A stretch of 64,000 nucleotides of DNA from Apodospora peruviana (GCA_033439685.1 JAUEDM010000002.1:6014001-6078000); one strand, 5' to 3'; shown: positions 23,725 to 36,186, counted from the stretch's first letter. Numbers and translations: made by a program. Notes: a model not told the origin generated them from the letters alone.

Positions 23725-24951
23725 GGCGACAACAGGAGCGATTGAGGTGCCAACGCTGACCTTCGCGCCTCACTCTCAACGCGACTAAGCCGTAGTGTAT
23801 CTGCCTTTTACACGTGCTCGTACAAGGGACCTAGAGCCAAATGGAATGAATGAGGTTGGCAAAAGAGTGAATTTGCATCGGTTAAACACCGTTGTCGTGA
23901 CGACGCGAGATGGAGGAGAGAAAGGAACCCGGAAGTGCAGAGGGGCACCACGTTCTTTGGGCGTGGGCTTTGGGCGTTGGAAACGCCAGGACCCTTGCTA
24001 TGGCTTGCTTCTGGTGGCTGCCGCAGAGCAGACCGGATTGGGTATCTGCGAGGTTGTGCATGAGGGTGACGGGGGTTAGACTGTTCAGCTGGGCGACGCG
24101 ACGACGCCAACCCGGCCAAGTGATGACGATCTATTGGTCCAAAGGAAACAGACACCCCTCCTCAGCCGTCCCCAAGATTCGGAACTGCAGATTAGATTAA
24201 TATGCAGGAGTGCGGAGTTCAAATTTGTCTTTTGTTCAAATCTCCTTAGGGCTGCATTGTGTGATTTTAATACTCTGTCGTCATCGAAACGGTTGTTGGA
24301 CTCTTTTTTCTGTCTTCTCCTCAAGACGTGCTGTGGTTGAGGTTCTCGTTCAGGCAGCCTCCAGTCGGTTTACGAAGTTACGGATCCGTACAACCTTCGT
24401 TTAGTCATACTGTATAAGTTTTTCGTTCGCTCGGCCAATCGTGACAAGACCTCCAAGCCCTCCAATCAACAGCGCGTATTCCTGTGCCAACGAGCGAGAC
24501 CAAGACATGTGGAAAGAGTCAGCTCTGAGATCAAAAATCTTTTACAATTTGGCATCTTTTGATCAACTATTAGGACGATGTGGCTGGCTCTTCAGCCCAG
24601 GAGTTTAAGTCTCATAGTTTCATTGACTCATTATTAAACATCAATCACCATCAACGCTAAGCATAAATGGTCAGAGGATCTGATTGGTTGAATTGAGATG
24701 TGTCTATCTTCTAGTCTATCAACATCGTCTCTATCTGTGTCTAATACCGGTCTTTGAATGAGTTCTATCTAGGCATATAATCTTCCAACATCTCTCCACT
24801 CTATGAAACAAAGTATTAGAATTGTATACGATCCTCCGTCCCTCTTCGACATCAAGAATCACCTCTTCCATTCAAACTTGAGCACCAACACCCCATAAAC
24901 GCAGCAAACAGGTAAGCACGCAAGCAGTAAAAGCCCCATCTCTTTCTCCCT
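23725..24951. other. Intergenic region of about 1.2 kb
   Basis: This contains the promoter side of the cell-surface gene and the 3' flank of the subtilase gene. Short open frames here show no recognisable sequence. Confidence 0.35.
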
Positions 24952-27900
24952 TTACTGATAACCTCGTGGCAGCGATGAATTTCCCCGGCCGCCATCTGGC
25001 CACGGTCTGCCGACAATAAAACCATCACCCATCTCATAACCGTTCCAAACGGCACACACGCCGTTAGGCGTCAGCGGGTAAGGCCCATCAAGCTGGCACG
25101 GGTAGACCCCTTCTTCGACCGTTGGGTCATCGGTAAAGGGCGATATCGTCCAGGTAGTGCAATTATCCGCTACCAGTTGACCGCCGCCGCCATCGAGGCA
25201 AGACCAGGTAATCAGGTCGAACATATCGCGACAGGCATCCTGCTGTCTGAGATTGACTCCGCAGCCTATCTTTGGCGAGACCACGACGATTACTGGGTCA
25301 ATTCGTCGATCCAGTAGGACATGTCGAGCATGGTGCCGTTTAAGAGGAGCGTGCCCGGCGGTAGCCACCCGCCAAAGTTGCCTCGAACAGTGACGACGAC
25401 CGTCGCAATACTCTTGGATGAAGTCGAGCTTGAGCTCGAGACAGATGGTCCAGGTCCACTACCAGCCACTGACCCAGAGGGATGCGGGCCGAGCGTCGCG
25501 ACGGAGACGACAACGCTGCCTGCGCTCGTCTTTGACGTCATGGTGGTGGCGTAGCCCGACTCGGTCAAGTAGCCCGTTGTCATGGAGACTGTGCCGGGGC
25601 CTGCCTTCCGCACAGAACAAGAGCCGTCATCAATATCCCGCTTTGCTTCCGCTGCGACCGGAAACCCCGGCGGGCTCGCGCAGCGCTGGTCGCCCTCTGC
25701 CATGTTGTAGATAACATTGACCCCGCTTGGGGGGATGTACGGAAAACCGTTACTGCCGAGAACGGCGTCGGATGTCTCGGTCAGGTTGTTGCCCAGGACG
25801 CCCTGGGCTTCCTCGGACAGATATTTGTCCGGAAGACGCTGGTAGGATGCCCGAGTCAGATAGTCCTTCATCCTTCTTCCGACGGGTCCGGATGTAGCGG
25901 TATTGGCAGGGTCGAAAGGATTCTGTCCCGCCGGCCCCGGATATCCCAAGAGATAGGCCACGAGACCAGACTGTGTAGGTTGGAAAATGCAAAGTCAGCA
26001 AGTTGTTCGCGGTTCAGTATGAGAGAAATAGAGAATACCCACCACTTGACTGGCAGCGAGGGAACACCCATACAGATCGTCAGCAGATTTTACCTGTCTG
26101 CCTTCTGAGATAAATGCAGACATTGGGGTGGCTTGAGCGTAGAGGGAAATGGCTGTGTTGCCCCTGGCTGGCGACGAGCCTTCCCACAAGGATCCGTCAG
26201 AATACAAACCGCCCACCAGGATGGTAGAGCTTCTGTCACTAATCCAGGCGCCAGGTGCGATCTTGTCTGCCCAGAACTTGACGCCTTTGGTGGCCGGGTC
26301 AAAGCCACCATCTCCGCTACTTGCAACAGTCGTAACTCCAAGGGCGTCAAGCTTGGAGACCCATTCATCACAGGTTTGTCTCCACGCCTGATCCGTGTCA
26401 ACATCATCGAACCCGAATCCTACCACCGGCATACATGGTTAGTCACAAAAGCTGTTTGTGGAATATGAACCGAGACAACGTTTAAGTACTTACTCTGGCT
26501 GATATGGATGACGCTCTTGGTAGGAGGTATCCCGCCGGTGGTGAGTTGCTCATAGACATGTTCCATGGCACGAGCAAAGGCCTCACGCGTGTTAAATTTG
26601 CGTGTGATGCTTGTTGGCATGAGGCTGTTCAAGGCGGCGCCGTTGGCAATCTTGATGAAGTACAGATTCGCCTTAGACGTCACTCCAAAACTCTTTCCCG
26701 CTGCAATGGAGGCGATTGGTGCTCAGTGGCCTGTTGCAATGTAGGCTGGATCTGCACTGCTGTCGTATAAGTTGTCTTCGATCGTCTCGTCGGCCTCCCT
26801 GGTACCAGCTAGAACTTGGTTGGGGGTCGGATGGTATTTGGAAAGGGTGTACTGATTGGGCACAACGTATATGCGAATTTCTCTGTCGCCGAGATCTTGG
26901 CCCTGCAAGAAGAGGTTAGTCAATGAAAACACGGAGGGCATAATGCGAGACAAAAGGTGACGTACTGAGCCTTCGTATTGTGAGGTTGTGAAGCCTGCGT
27001 CGAGGATAAATGTCCATGTTCCTTGTCCCTGTGATGAGTGGTAAAGGTAAGAATCCCATGATTCTTCACCCTTGACCCGTTGGGCGAGAGAGTAACTGGA
27101 ACTGAGAGACTCGATTGAAATCCAGGGTGTCTGGGACGGCAATGGGATATGGGTCTCAATTAACCCGGACTAGGTTTGAAACCGGCACATTGGGGTCCGC
27201 GGTATCCCCCTTTTCATCAGACTGGGTGCTGCAGTAACTTGCCTCTGGCGAGACGAGAAACCACCCAGGAAGGGATCTTGTGGCGAAAAGTATTCTACCC
27301 AGCTAACGCGCTGGTTGAACTTGAAGTTAGGCAACGCAATGCTTGCCATGATTGCCTGTTGCGGATTCAAGTCGACAAGGCAGCTCGGTAGAAGGCTTCC
27401 ACCGGACGCGGCTGCTGCCACCCAGGGTCCGTCCTTGTCAGAGTCATCAACGCCACCAATCGGTTGGCCAATGGCTGCCTCCGCGACTCTCAGTTGGGTA
27501 AGCGTGGTACCAGGCGTGCCCTCAATCCAGTAGCGAGGCAGCCAGTCATCTTCGTCATCTTCATCCGGCGCTTCATTTTCTGGCTCCTCCAGAGAGTCCT
27601 CCAATCTGTCTCACACACCCGCCAGGCCTGAGTCCACGCCAGAATACCGTCGCCGTAGGTCCCAATAACGGAGAGAAATTCCTGACGAAGGCCGTTAAAA
27701 GCAGTCCTCAAGACGAACTCGATGATCTCCTCGATAAGGTTGAGGTTGACGACGTTGCGGATCGACATCATGGTGTTCAAGCCCGGATGGAAGCGCCAAT
27801 GGTTTGTCAACGCTCGCCAAATGCGGCTCGTGTGTCCGGCGGGCATGTCAACAAAGCAGAACAGCCCCAAGAACGCCTGGTCGACGTGATCGATCCACCC

Positions 27901-29372
27901 AAAGATTGGGTCGAGAAGGTCGTCGATATATGAGTGCATCCCGCTGAAGAAGTCCTTGATGAACTCCAGAGTCGCCATTATAATGTCCAGGTCTTCCATC
28001 GCCATGTTGAAGTATTCGACAGCGATCTCTCTCAGTTGATTCTGAGCGGTGCACATCCATATGCTCACATCAGTAAGCTGTTGGGCGATATCGGGTAGGT
28101 TTGTGACAGAACGTGAAGCATGTTCCGCGTTATTTCAAGGCAAGGTGAAGTTGAGGACACACCAAGGAGCGGTACTATTGGAAATGTCGTTGTGGTCTTT
28201 TTGGTTGCCGTCGAATCACCTGCAGAAACAGGCATCGAGGGACAAGCCTTGGTCGGAGCAGTTGGTTGTCGTCCCTAGATCGTTTGGAACTGAAAACTCT
28301 GTGCCGTTGAACAACACAACGCGGTCACAGTGGAGGGTGAAGTTGGTGCAGTCGGAGAGCCACAGCAACTGGGGCACGCCAACGCATGTCGGCGGGAGAT
28401 AATACGAGACGTTGTCGAGCCTGACCTGGTGGATGGGAGCAATGTAATCGATGGTTGTTGAATTTGAACTAGGTAATGCGGTGCTGGATGGTGTAGCGCC
28501 CAAAGGGGTCAAACTCAAAGAAATTGTCCCGGTAGCCGAACCAGTGGTGGGGACGATGCTCTTATCCGGCGCCGACGCTGTGGAAGTTGCACTTGATGAT
28601 TTTGTAGCTATGCTGGACTGCAGACTTGTGGCTGATCTGGTCGGGACTGAGCTAACCCCGCTGACGGATATGCCTGAGAAGTGGCAACTGTCGACATATG
28701 CGTCTGGCTTCCTGAGATGAACGTTGAAATTGATGTTGTCGGCACGATCGATGTGGTTGCCGAGTTCAAACCGGTAGCAGAGACACTGATCGAGGTCAGC
28801 TCAGCTGTAAATGACGAGACGCAGGTTTCGGTTTCAGTTTCAAGCAGGATTGAAGTTGTCGCCTAATTATAAGTACAACCATGATTGTTGACATGGGCAG
28901 GGATGGTCACGGTAGTAGAGGGTCCGGTCATGAATGCCGTTGTCGTCGTGATGTCGGTTACGGTATGCCAGGTTATCCCGCTCACAGTAGACGAGTGACA
29001 GCTGCCAGTGTGACATGAGTCGAAGAATGCGGTAGTGCACGGATTGAGTCTGACGATATGAACAACCATCTCAGTGTTGGGACAAGGGCTCGAGAGAGAA
29101 TCCAAAGGGCCGTCTGTAAACATATCATCGTCAGCATTGGTCACCGACATTGCTCAGGAAGATACGTGTTACCAACCTCCTAAGACCGGACGAGCCAATC
29201 CTACCAGGACGGCCGTGACCGCCACAGCGGCCAGGACGACCTTGAAGAACAAGATCGAGGCAGCCAAGGTCCAAATTGTCGAGACCACCAAATCGAGGCC
29301 ACGCCTTGTGCAAGTATTGAGGGCTTCTTGAAGTGAGGTGAACCGAATGGCAGCCCGAGTCTTGTCAATCAC
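24952..29372 (-). pseudogene. Long multi-exon subtilisin-like (S8) protein with N-terminal membrane anchor; frame probably broken
   Basis: Coding segments run leftward. The N-terminus (29372-29172) has a hydrophobic anchor, followed by Cys-rich and Ser/Thr-rich parts (29110-28520), another Cys-rich block (28518-28216), a helical block of about 180 aa (28068-27610) and an acidic linker. A subtilase domain follows with Asp in FILDAGF (about 27000), His encoded as GHGT across the intron near 26730-26690, and Ser in YGCSLAASQV (about 26060), where GCS replaces the usual GTS. After it come a Ser-rich stretch and a Cys-rich end (25260-24955). Several introns are clear (for example near 26490-26410, 26055-25975 and 29170-29120). 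Frame changes without an obvious intron lie near 27610 and 25290, and a TGA is in frame near 27165. The N-terminal half is not recognised. Secreted or membrane-anchored protease is the likely ancestral role. Confidence 0.6.
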
Positions 29373-29777
29373 AGGAGGAGAATGGAGAGTCTAGGGAAGA
29401 AGACGATTACAATTCAACAGGAATTTGGGCGGCTCAAAAGGTGAGAGCTGCTTGTGGGTTTCTCGGGTCCGAAGCAGGCGTTGCCAACATTCTCCTCAAC
29501 ATCTCGTTCGTTCCTTCCTCCAACCGTCCAAAGTAAGGTGTAAGTCCCTCAACAAGTGAACAAGTCTCCATCTGCCACTCCACAGATATCCGAGCCCAAG
29601 CGAAATCCAATTTCATTGACTCACCGATGAACACCGGACGGCGTGGAGGTATCCGGACTCGCGTATCACGCTCAGGTTGCCGACGGGACCCGACAAAAAT
29701 CTGAACTCACCAGTGCTCAATTTCATAGTGCATACAATGGATATCAGACGGAAAGATTTATTGATTGCATGATACAT
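29373..29777. other. Short intergenic region
   Basis: About 400 bp between two genes on the minus strand. A 66-codon frame at 29434-29634 (minus) has no recognisable sequence and could be leader or an unrecognised exon of the subtilase gene. Confidence 0.3.
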
Positions 29778-30770
29778 CTAGTAGATCTGACGGTCATCAT
29801 ACGCCCGAACGCTTTCCAGGTACCCAACTACTTGGCTGTAGTCCTTGCAAACTGTGAAATGTGTCAGTATGGGCCACCTGTTAACAGCAATTTGGATACT
29901 CGGGGAGAACCAACCATGCTTCGAATCCCACCCGTCGGACCCGCCGTTATGGTCGGGGAAGGTGGTCTCAAGGCCCTCGAGGGCGATGTCGGAACTGCAC
30001 ATAATCGCCTGCCGCATGTAGTCGAAGCAGTGGATCATATGCCAGTGGTGATCGTCGGGGATCGGGTGGTCAGCCTTGAGACCCGAGTACGTCTGCACAA
30101 TGGCGAACTGATACCCGGAGAGTTTAATTAGCCCATTGATCTGACCAACACGGGATGCTTAAGGTTCTATTATTACCAGGCAATGCAGCTGGTGCGTTAC
30201 GGAGGTGGTGAAGACGGTCTTGTCAGGCCACTCGACCGGCGTGGGGAGGTCGTGGTACTTGTGCGTGTCGTTGACCCAGACAAAGCCCATCCCCACGGGC
30301 ATCAAGCTGTTCCATTTCTCAAGCACCTCGTCGGTGAAGAACTCGGACGTGTTGGTCGGCGCGTACGACTGGTCCATCTCGAACTTGACGATTGATTGGG
30401 AGACTACATTTATGGTCAGCAAAGCCGTAGGAGAGAAACACTGATTTGAGAGAAACGAACATCGTGGACCAACACCGGTCAGGTCTCCTCCAAAGTCCCA
30501 TTGGTTGACGACCGGCTGTGTCAACTGGTTTCGTACAAGTAACCCGAGGATGGCCAGAAGAAGAAGTGTGTCGAGGCCCCATTTGCATGACCGTAGAACA
30601 GACAATGCTTTGCTTCCCCTTGGTTGTCTTGTTGGCTGTTGTTGATGTTGTTGCTGATGCCATTGCTTCTCATCCCCCATCAGTGACTCGTCGACCTCTG
30701 TGCTCGAGCGCCCGCCATCGTATTTATCGAGCTCCTCAACCGACTCGTACTTGTGCATTGGTTCCATCAT
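29778..30770 (-). CDS. UstYa/DUF3328-family oxidase-like protein
   Basis: Four exons (30770-30461, 30403-30177, 30107-29915, 29851-29778) give 267 aa in one clean frame. The N-terminal 65 residues are cytosolic with a poly-Gln stretch, then comes one membrane helix (LLLLAILGLLV region). The lumenal domain holds both family HxxHC motifs, HQLHC (174-178) and HMIHC (202-206), and ends with the typical VCKDY segment. In characterised fungal clusters (ustiloxin, cyclochlorotine) UstYa-like proteins catalyse oxidative steps such as peptide cyclisation. No RiPP precursor with KEX2-type repeats is seen nearby. The gene neighbours an aldo-keto reductase and an SDR, so it may belong to a small oxidative metabolic group. 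It is intact. Confidence 0.88.
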
Positions 30771-32029
30771 GATTTGTGAGATATGAAAGGATAAAATGTG
30801 AATAGGTACAACGAAGTGAAGATGAAATAATTAGCACCAGGCTTTAGAGAGAAGAGAAAATAAATCACAGCTATCAAAGCCCTCGAACAGCGAAAAGAGA
30901 GGGAAAGTAGACAATTCAAACTGAAAGGAAAACATGGAACTCAAATCCATTTCTACCTCGCGCAAAGTTGCCATGCAACTCCATGACCACTAAAGCAGCC
31001 ATGGTGCAACGGCCCCGGCCTTGAGACGCGCTGATATCCTTGCTCGAGTTTCAAGCTTCTACGGCGGGTGGAATCATTCGCCAAGGCCACTGATCCAGGT
31101 CGCCAAAAGCGGGCAGGCGGGTTCGCGCGCCGTTTCAGATTCGGATCGGCTCCCCACACTTTGATCGTCGCGGCGGCGTTCGTCGCATCGCTTGGCATTC
31201 GTCGTCTCATCCTGCCCCCTGGGGACAATGCTGCCGACCATGGGAAAGCTTTAGCGAGTGCCCCTTTTTCTTTGTGATTTTGTCACAACTTTGGTTTTTT
31301 GGAACTTCAGTCCATGATCAAGTGCCTGTCTACAATTGACTCTTCTTACTGCTGTAAAAGGTCAAGGACGTATTCCGTAAGGAGAAAAGATAAAAACAAT
31401 GTGATCCCAACCCACCTGGTTCTACGGATATGCAGCATCATATCCGGCCCAAGGAGATAACTTGAAATATCTGCATTTTAATTCCAACTTTTCCACGTCA
31501 ATGTATCTCGCGTCCGCTTTATTTCCTTTCCTCGCGGGACGAGATATCGGATGCGGGATGCGCGTTCCAGCGGGAAGATATCGGCACCGGCGTCTCGGTC
31601 TCGGCGACAGTGGAGCACTTGCGGGGCTAACCCCTCCTGTTCTTTGCGGTGCAGCGGTAATCGTTACCATTACGGGGTATTCCGTACCGATACCAGTAAC
31701 CGATACCGGTACCGGGACCGCCGAGCGGTAAATGGATGGCGTCATCCCCGCCCGTTCGACGCTAAACTGAAGCCCACTGAGGCAGGTGTCACATTCAATT
31801 GACCGCACGCAAAGGTCGCCCAAACTGTACCGCTGCAGAGGCTGCGCCAGAGCATAGCCTATCGACGAGCCCGACGAAAGAAAAAAGGATTTGTAAGACA
31901 CCTGCAAGGTATACCTTACCTAACCACTGATTAAGTAACTCGGACTTTAAACTTTTATCCACAGCGTGGAGGCATGCCAGCTTTTTGAAGTCCATGCATT
32001 ATCTCAACGACAAACAAAGTCTTGGAAGA
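30771..32029. other. Intergenic region between divergent genes
   Basis: About 1.3 kb between the UstYa-like gene (left) and the aldo-keto reductase (right), so it holds both promoters. At 31660-31735 there is a quasi-repetitive stretch of TACCGATACC-like words. No coding sequence was recognised. Confidence 0.4.
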
Positions 32030-32037
32030 TATAAAAT
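32030..32037 (+). promoter_or_regulatory. TATA-like element of the aldo-keto reductase gene
   Basis: TATAAAAT lies 135 bp upstream of the start codon at 32172, followed by a pyrimidine-rich CT stretch. The position is reasonable for a fungal TATA box with a leader of about 100 bp. Confidence 0.45.
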
Positions 32038-32171
32038 AGCTTTAACTTCCCCTCATTAGTGACGAATGTTCTTCAATTCGACATCTCATCTTTCTTGAAT
32101 CATTTTGAACAAACCACAACTACTTTCATCACTTCACTAACCCTCAACTTTTAAGAGTCAACGCCATCATC

Positions 32172-33280
32172 ATGCCCCTCATCGCCCAGTCCCCCACCAA
32201 ACGGCTCATCCTGGGCCTCATGACCTTTGGTCCCGATGAGGCCACCGGCGCGCGCATCACAGACGTCGGCGAGATGAACAGCATCCTCGACGCCTTCCAG
32301 GCCCGCGGGTACAACGAAGTCGACACGGCGCGCATGTACGTCGGGGGCAAGCAGGAGGCGTTCACTCGCCAAGCTAACTGGAAGGACCGCGGCTTGACCC
32401 TAGCCACCAAGATCCAGTACCCCAGCACCCCCGGCGCCAACACACCCGACAAGGTTTTGGCATCGGCGGAGATCTCCCTCAAGGAGCTGGGCACCGACTG
32501 CATCGACCTCCTCTACCTGCACGCTGCCGTACGCACACCATAACTAACCCCATAAATACCAGCAAAGACTGACTGATGAAATAGGACCGCGCCGTCCCCT
32601 TCGCCGAGACTCTGTCAGCCATCGACCAGCTCCACAAAGCCGGCAAGTTTGTCCGCTTCGGCATCTCCAATTTCACCTCGTTCGAGGTTGCCGAGATCGT
32701 CATGACGTGCAAGGCCAACGGCTGGGTTCGTCCCACCGTCTACCAGGGCATGTATAACGCCATCACGCGCAGCATCGAGACGGAGCTCGTGCAGGCGTGC
32801 CGGCGCTACGGGCTCGACATTGTCGTCTACAATCCTCTTGCCGGCGGTCTCTTCTCCGGAAAGATCAAGACCAAGGACATGGTGCCTGCCGAGGGGCGAT
32901 ACAGTGATAAGCACCACATGGGCAAGATGTACCGCAACCGGTACTTCAACGATTCGACTTTTAGGGGGCTGCAGGTTGTGGAACAGGCGGTCGAGAAGGC
33001 TGGGCTCAGCATGATCGAAACTGCCATGCGCTGGGTTGTGCACCATTCTGCGCTGAAGGTGGTGGACGGGAACGACGGTGTGATTGTGGGTATTTCGAGC
33101 AAGGAGCAGCTTGTGGACAATATGGATCATTTTGAGAAGGGGCCTCTCCCTGAAGAGGTGGTCAAGGCGCTGGACGAGGCGTGGTCGATTACCAAGGTTG
33201 AGACGCCGAATTACTGGCATATGGAGGTCAAGTACGGGTATGATACACAGAAGGCGCTGTTTGGGGAGGAGAAGAAATGA
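32172..33280 (+). CDS. Aldo-keto reductase, aflatoxin-aldehyde-reductase type (AKR7-like)
   Basis: Two exons (32172-32528 and 32585-33280) give 350 aa, normal for the family. The catalytic tetrad is visible: Asp and Tyr in DTARMY (about Asp51, Tyr56), Lys in ATKIQ (about Lys80) and His in LLYLHA (about His117). NADPH-binding segments IVVYNPLAGGLFSGK and VIVGISSKEQL follow. Such enzymes reduce aldehydes and dicarbonyls in the cytosol using NADPH. The intron begins right after LYLHAA with GTACGC. It is convergent with the SDR gene, whose stop lies 287 bp away. Detoxification or a secondary-metabolism step are both possible. Confidence 0.93.
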
Positions 33281-33566
33281 GTTTTTGGGAGAGAGGAGAT
33301 ATAAGTTGGGGATGGACGGGGCGTGTTATGTGATTGATTAACGTCGTGTTGATATTCAACTACTAGTAGTAGAATCTTTTCAAGGGGGGCTTTTTTTTCA
33401 TTCTCTTACAGATTTCAACATGAGGTTAAACTATTGACATTATGATCAATGTCAACCGATATTGCCATTGGCACTCATACTGATGAACCACGGATTGAAA
33501 TGAGACTGATTGAGAGGAGACTTTTCTCGAGTTATAATACACACACACACACAAATCAAGTCTAGA

Positions 33567-34454
33567 CTAGACCTTGGCTCCAAGCTTCCGCATCATTGCA
33601 CAAAACCCCTCATATCCTTCCTTTCGTTTATCTTCAACCCCGCCCAGCCTGTCCCTATGCGCGCTGTGCACAATCTCGTCCTTCTCTTCGTCGGATACCA
33701 GATCCGCCCAGGTTTCATCGGCGTAATCGTCAACGGGGATGCCCAAGCGGTCGTGGCCGGCGGCCACGAGGTCCAGCTGCTGGGGGTGCAGCTCCGTCTG
33801 CACAGCGGGCGGGAGGAGCTCGACAATCTTGATGTGGTGGGTATGCGGCGACGAAGGACCGGAAAGTTGGGTCCGCAGGGTCCAGACAAGACTGTGCAGC
33901 GCGGCCTTTGTTGCTGAGTAGTTGGCGCAGCGGGGGAACGGGATGATGGCCAGGCCTGACGAAACGAAGATGATGGATGCCGGTGAGGGCGCGCGGGAGA
34001 TGAGTTGTGGGAGGAAGAGGGCTATCATGTGCAAAGGGGAGAGGTAGTTGGTTGTGGTTTCTGAGGTGAAGGTGGCGAGGTTGATGGCGGACGGGTTGGT
34101 GAAGTCCAGTGTGCGTTGGAAGCCGGCGTTCAGGACGATGCAGTCTAGGGTTGGGTAGGTTTTGGTGATTCTAGCAGGTCATACGTTAGTAGGCCTTTTA
34201 TGGCAGTAAATATGACTGAGAGGTACATGTACATACTTGGTCACCCAGGCTGGCATGGCATCGAGGTCAGAGACGTCAAAGGCCTCGCCGGTGGCCTTTT
34301 CGGCGCCGTGTTTGGCCACGAACTCATCCAGACGGTCCTTGCGGCGGCCCACGGCGATGACAAAGATGCCGTTCGCGATCATGCGCTCGGCAAGTGCTAG
34401 GCCGATGCCTGCGGTGGCGCCCGTGATGAGGACTGTCTTGTACGGGAACGGCAT
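33567..34454 (-). CDS. Short-chain dehydrogenase/reductase
   Basis: Two exons (34454-34237 and 34170-33567) give 273 aa. The Rossmann motif TGATAGIG is near residues 9-16, NAG follows the intron, and the catalytic YSATK comes after a strand with SS. I start at 34454 (MPFPYKT) rather than at the upstream in-frame ATG at 34541. The Rossmann strand then begins directly, and the upstream extension overlaps the likely TATA box at 34512-34518. The product is a classical NAD(P)-dependent oxidoreductase with unknown substrate. It lies tail to tail with the aldo-keto reductase. The frame is intact. Confidence 0.9.
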
Positions 34455-34511
34455 TGTGGCTACCGATGGTGTTGTTGCAGTGTTGTGATTCGAGTCTGAC
34501 TTGTGAGAGAG

Positions 34512-34518
34512 TTTTATA
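34512..34518 (-). promoter_or_regulatory. TATA box of the SDR gene
   Basis: TATAAAA on the minus strand, 58 bp upstream of the chosen start codon at 34454. It supports starting at 34454 rather than at 34541. Confidence 0.5.
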
Positions 34519-34789
34519 TCTGGCTCTATCCACTCACTCACTCACTCCGAGAGCAGAGGGTTACCTCAACGTCATGTTCGGATATGTCGTAGCGGAGAGA
34601 GGGGGCGGGGGTGTTGTCAACTATTTATAGAGTGGTCAAATGTCAAATGCCCCTTTTAAACGAGACTTAATTTAGACGGCAGATGCCGTTCAAATTGTAG
34701 TTATTTGGCAAAAAGTAAGTTCAGGACCCCCCTAGATTTGGAACTTGGCTTTCTCTATTTTCACATTTCTGACTTGTTTTGTTTTCTAG

Positions 34790-35493
34790 CAGATGAGAAA
34801 ATTACGCAGCAGCTGCTGGATGAATACTTCACCAGTCTTGACCCAGACCTCAAGAAACAGTTCCCGCACTTACTCGCCGAAGAAGCTTTCACCATCACGG
34901 CCGAGAACTTGGTCAAGCTCTTGAAATCCCAGTACGCACACATGGTTGGTATACTGGACTACAGAACCTCCGAGTGGACAAGTGAGGACGATGAGGACGA
35001 GAAAATGATAAAAGGTTCGGTGAACTTTCCGTTGAAAACGGGTCCGAGTCAGACAATGCGTGACTTTGGGGAGCCTCAACCAACGCCGCCAAAAGAAGCA
35101 TTGATTGTGGCGCGTAAGGCGTAAGTCGGTTTATTATCTGCTCTCTTCATGTTTTCTTTTGCATTACTCTAACCTGAAGATCTTCTTTCCTTTTCTCCCA
35201 GGAACTGGGCAAATGAGCTGGCAAAGCCCAATTCGCCTTCTCGCAGTCTCCTCAATAAGACCATTGTCGTCGCCCATTGCCTTCGAAGCAAGGATAGGAC
35301 ACCCAGCTTCACTGGAGGATACATCAGATATGTGGGAAAGCCGCGTGGGCAGAGAGTGGCTATCCTGAGGGGCGGATTCGGAGCCTTCAAAGACGTTGGC
35401 GGGGATCTCAGTAAGTTTTATCCCTCCTCGGTCTCCGTATTCATGATTCAAACTAACTCGTCTCCTCAAAAAGTTGTTAATCGCAAGAAATGA
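34790..35493 (+). CDS. Rhodanese/Cdc25-Acr2-type HCX5R protein, 5' end unresolved
   Basis: Three exons are clear (34790-35120, 35202-35410, 35474-35493). They encode a rhodanese-like domain. A strand like ILDYR is followed by KGSVNFP, the segment that positions the active loop. HCLRSKDR then fits HCX5R, the phosphatase/arsenate-reductase active-site loop of Cdc25, Acr2 and Ych1-type proteins. The domain ends with VAILRGGFGAF. A consensus acceptor lies directly before 34790 and a donor (GTAAGT) at 34715, but no ATG fits in the upstream frame, which is open only from 34660. The first exon may therefore be missing or misread. Function (phosphatase or arsenate reductase) is inferred. The first helix is unusually long. 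Confidence 0.6.
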
Positions 35494-36186
35494 GTTTCGG
35501 GTCGTGTTGGACGGAGTGTGGTGAGGCAAGGTGTTAAAGAAATTGGCTCGGGCGGATTCCGGTACAAAATCATGCAAACAATGGACCCGTATGAGCTTCC
35601 GGCTATCGACATTGGATGCTGGTTGTAAGCTGAGCTAGATCCGAGAATAGGGTTCGTCGTTTTAGTCCAGCTTTCTTGCACTTGTTGCGGATCTTATCGC
35701 GAGTCTGGCGTTTCGCTTGGATGCCGAATTGAAGTGGTGCAAAAATGGTTGGCGATGTCTCATCGACAAAGACATTGTGTGTCTGGGGGAGCAGGATAAA
35801 TCTCAATTGTTTCTTTCAACATGCGTTCCCCTGGTGCAGTTCGAGCAACCTATCGTCGTCGTACGTGCTGAGAAATTTCGAGCGGCCATACAGCAGAGGC
35901 CCAGGAGGCTAGTTCAGAACTTTTACAATTTTTAGGTGGACAATGTAAACTTGATGATTGACGACGTGTTTTTATCAATTGTGGTTACAAGCCTGAAATC
36001 ATGATCGTTGCGCCAACAAATGACCTTGACACCGTAGACATGCTCTGATAATCAGGAGACCGGAAAGCAACCTGCATTTGCTGACGCACCTACCCACCTA
36101 CCTTACCTCAGGTAGCTAGCTACCTGGTAAATAGCTACATGTGTCTTGCCCACTCTGAAGTGACCAATCTGATTTGACCCGCTCCC
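35494..36186. other. Intergenic region with a small inverted repeat of AGGTAGCT type
   Basis: No recognisable gene. At about 36095-36130 a palindromic cluster of ACCTACC, AGGTAG and CTACCT words lies 60 bp before the gasdermin-like frame. Such words are common in fungal intergenic DNA. Confidence 0.35.

Noticed and set aside
29434..29634. A 66-codon minus-strand frame as a separate small gene
   Set aside because: No family resemblance or convincing promoter. It may be leader sequence of the neighbouring gene.
31660..31735. TACCGATACC-like words suggesting a tandem repeat
   Set aside because: The copies are short and irregular with no fixed period, so I list it only as part of the intergenic region.
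36095..36130. Palindromic AGGTAGCTAGCTACCT cluster as a regulatory site
   Set aside because: Similar ACCTACC/AGGTAG words are common in fungal intergenic DNA, and nothing ties this one to a regulator.
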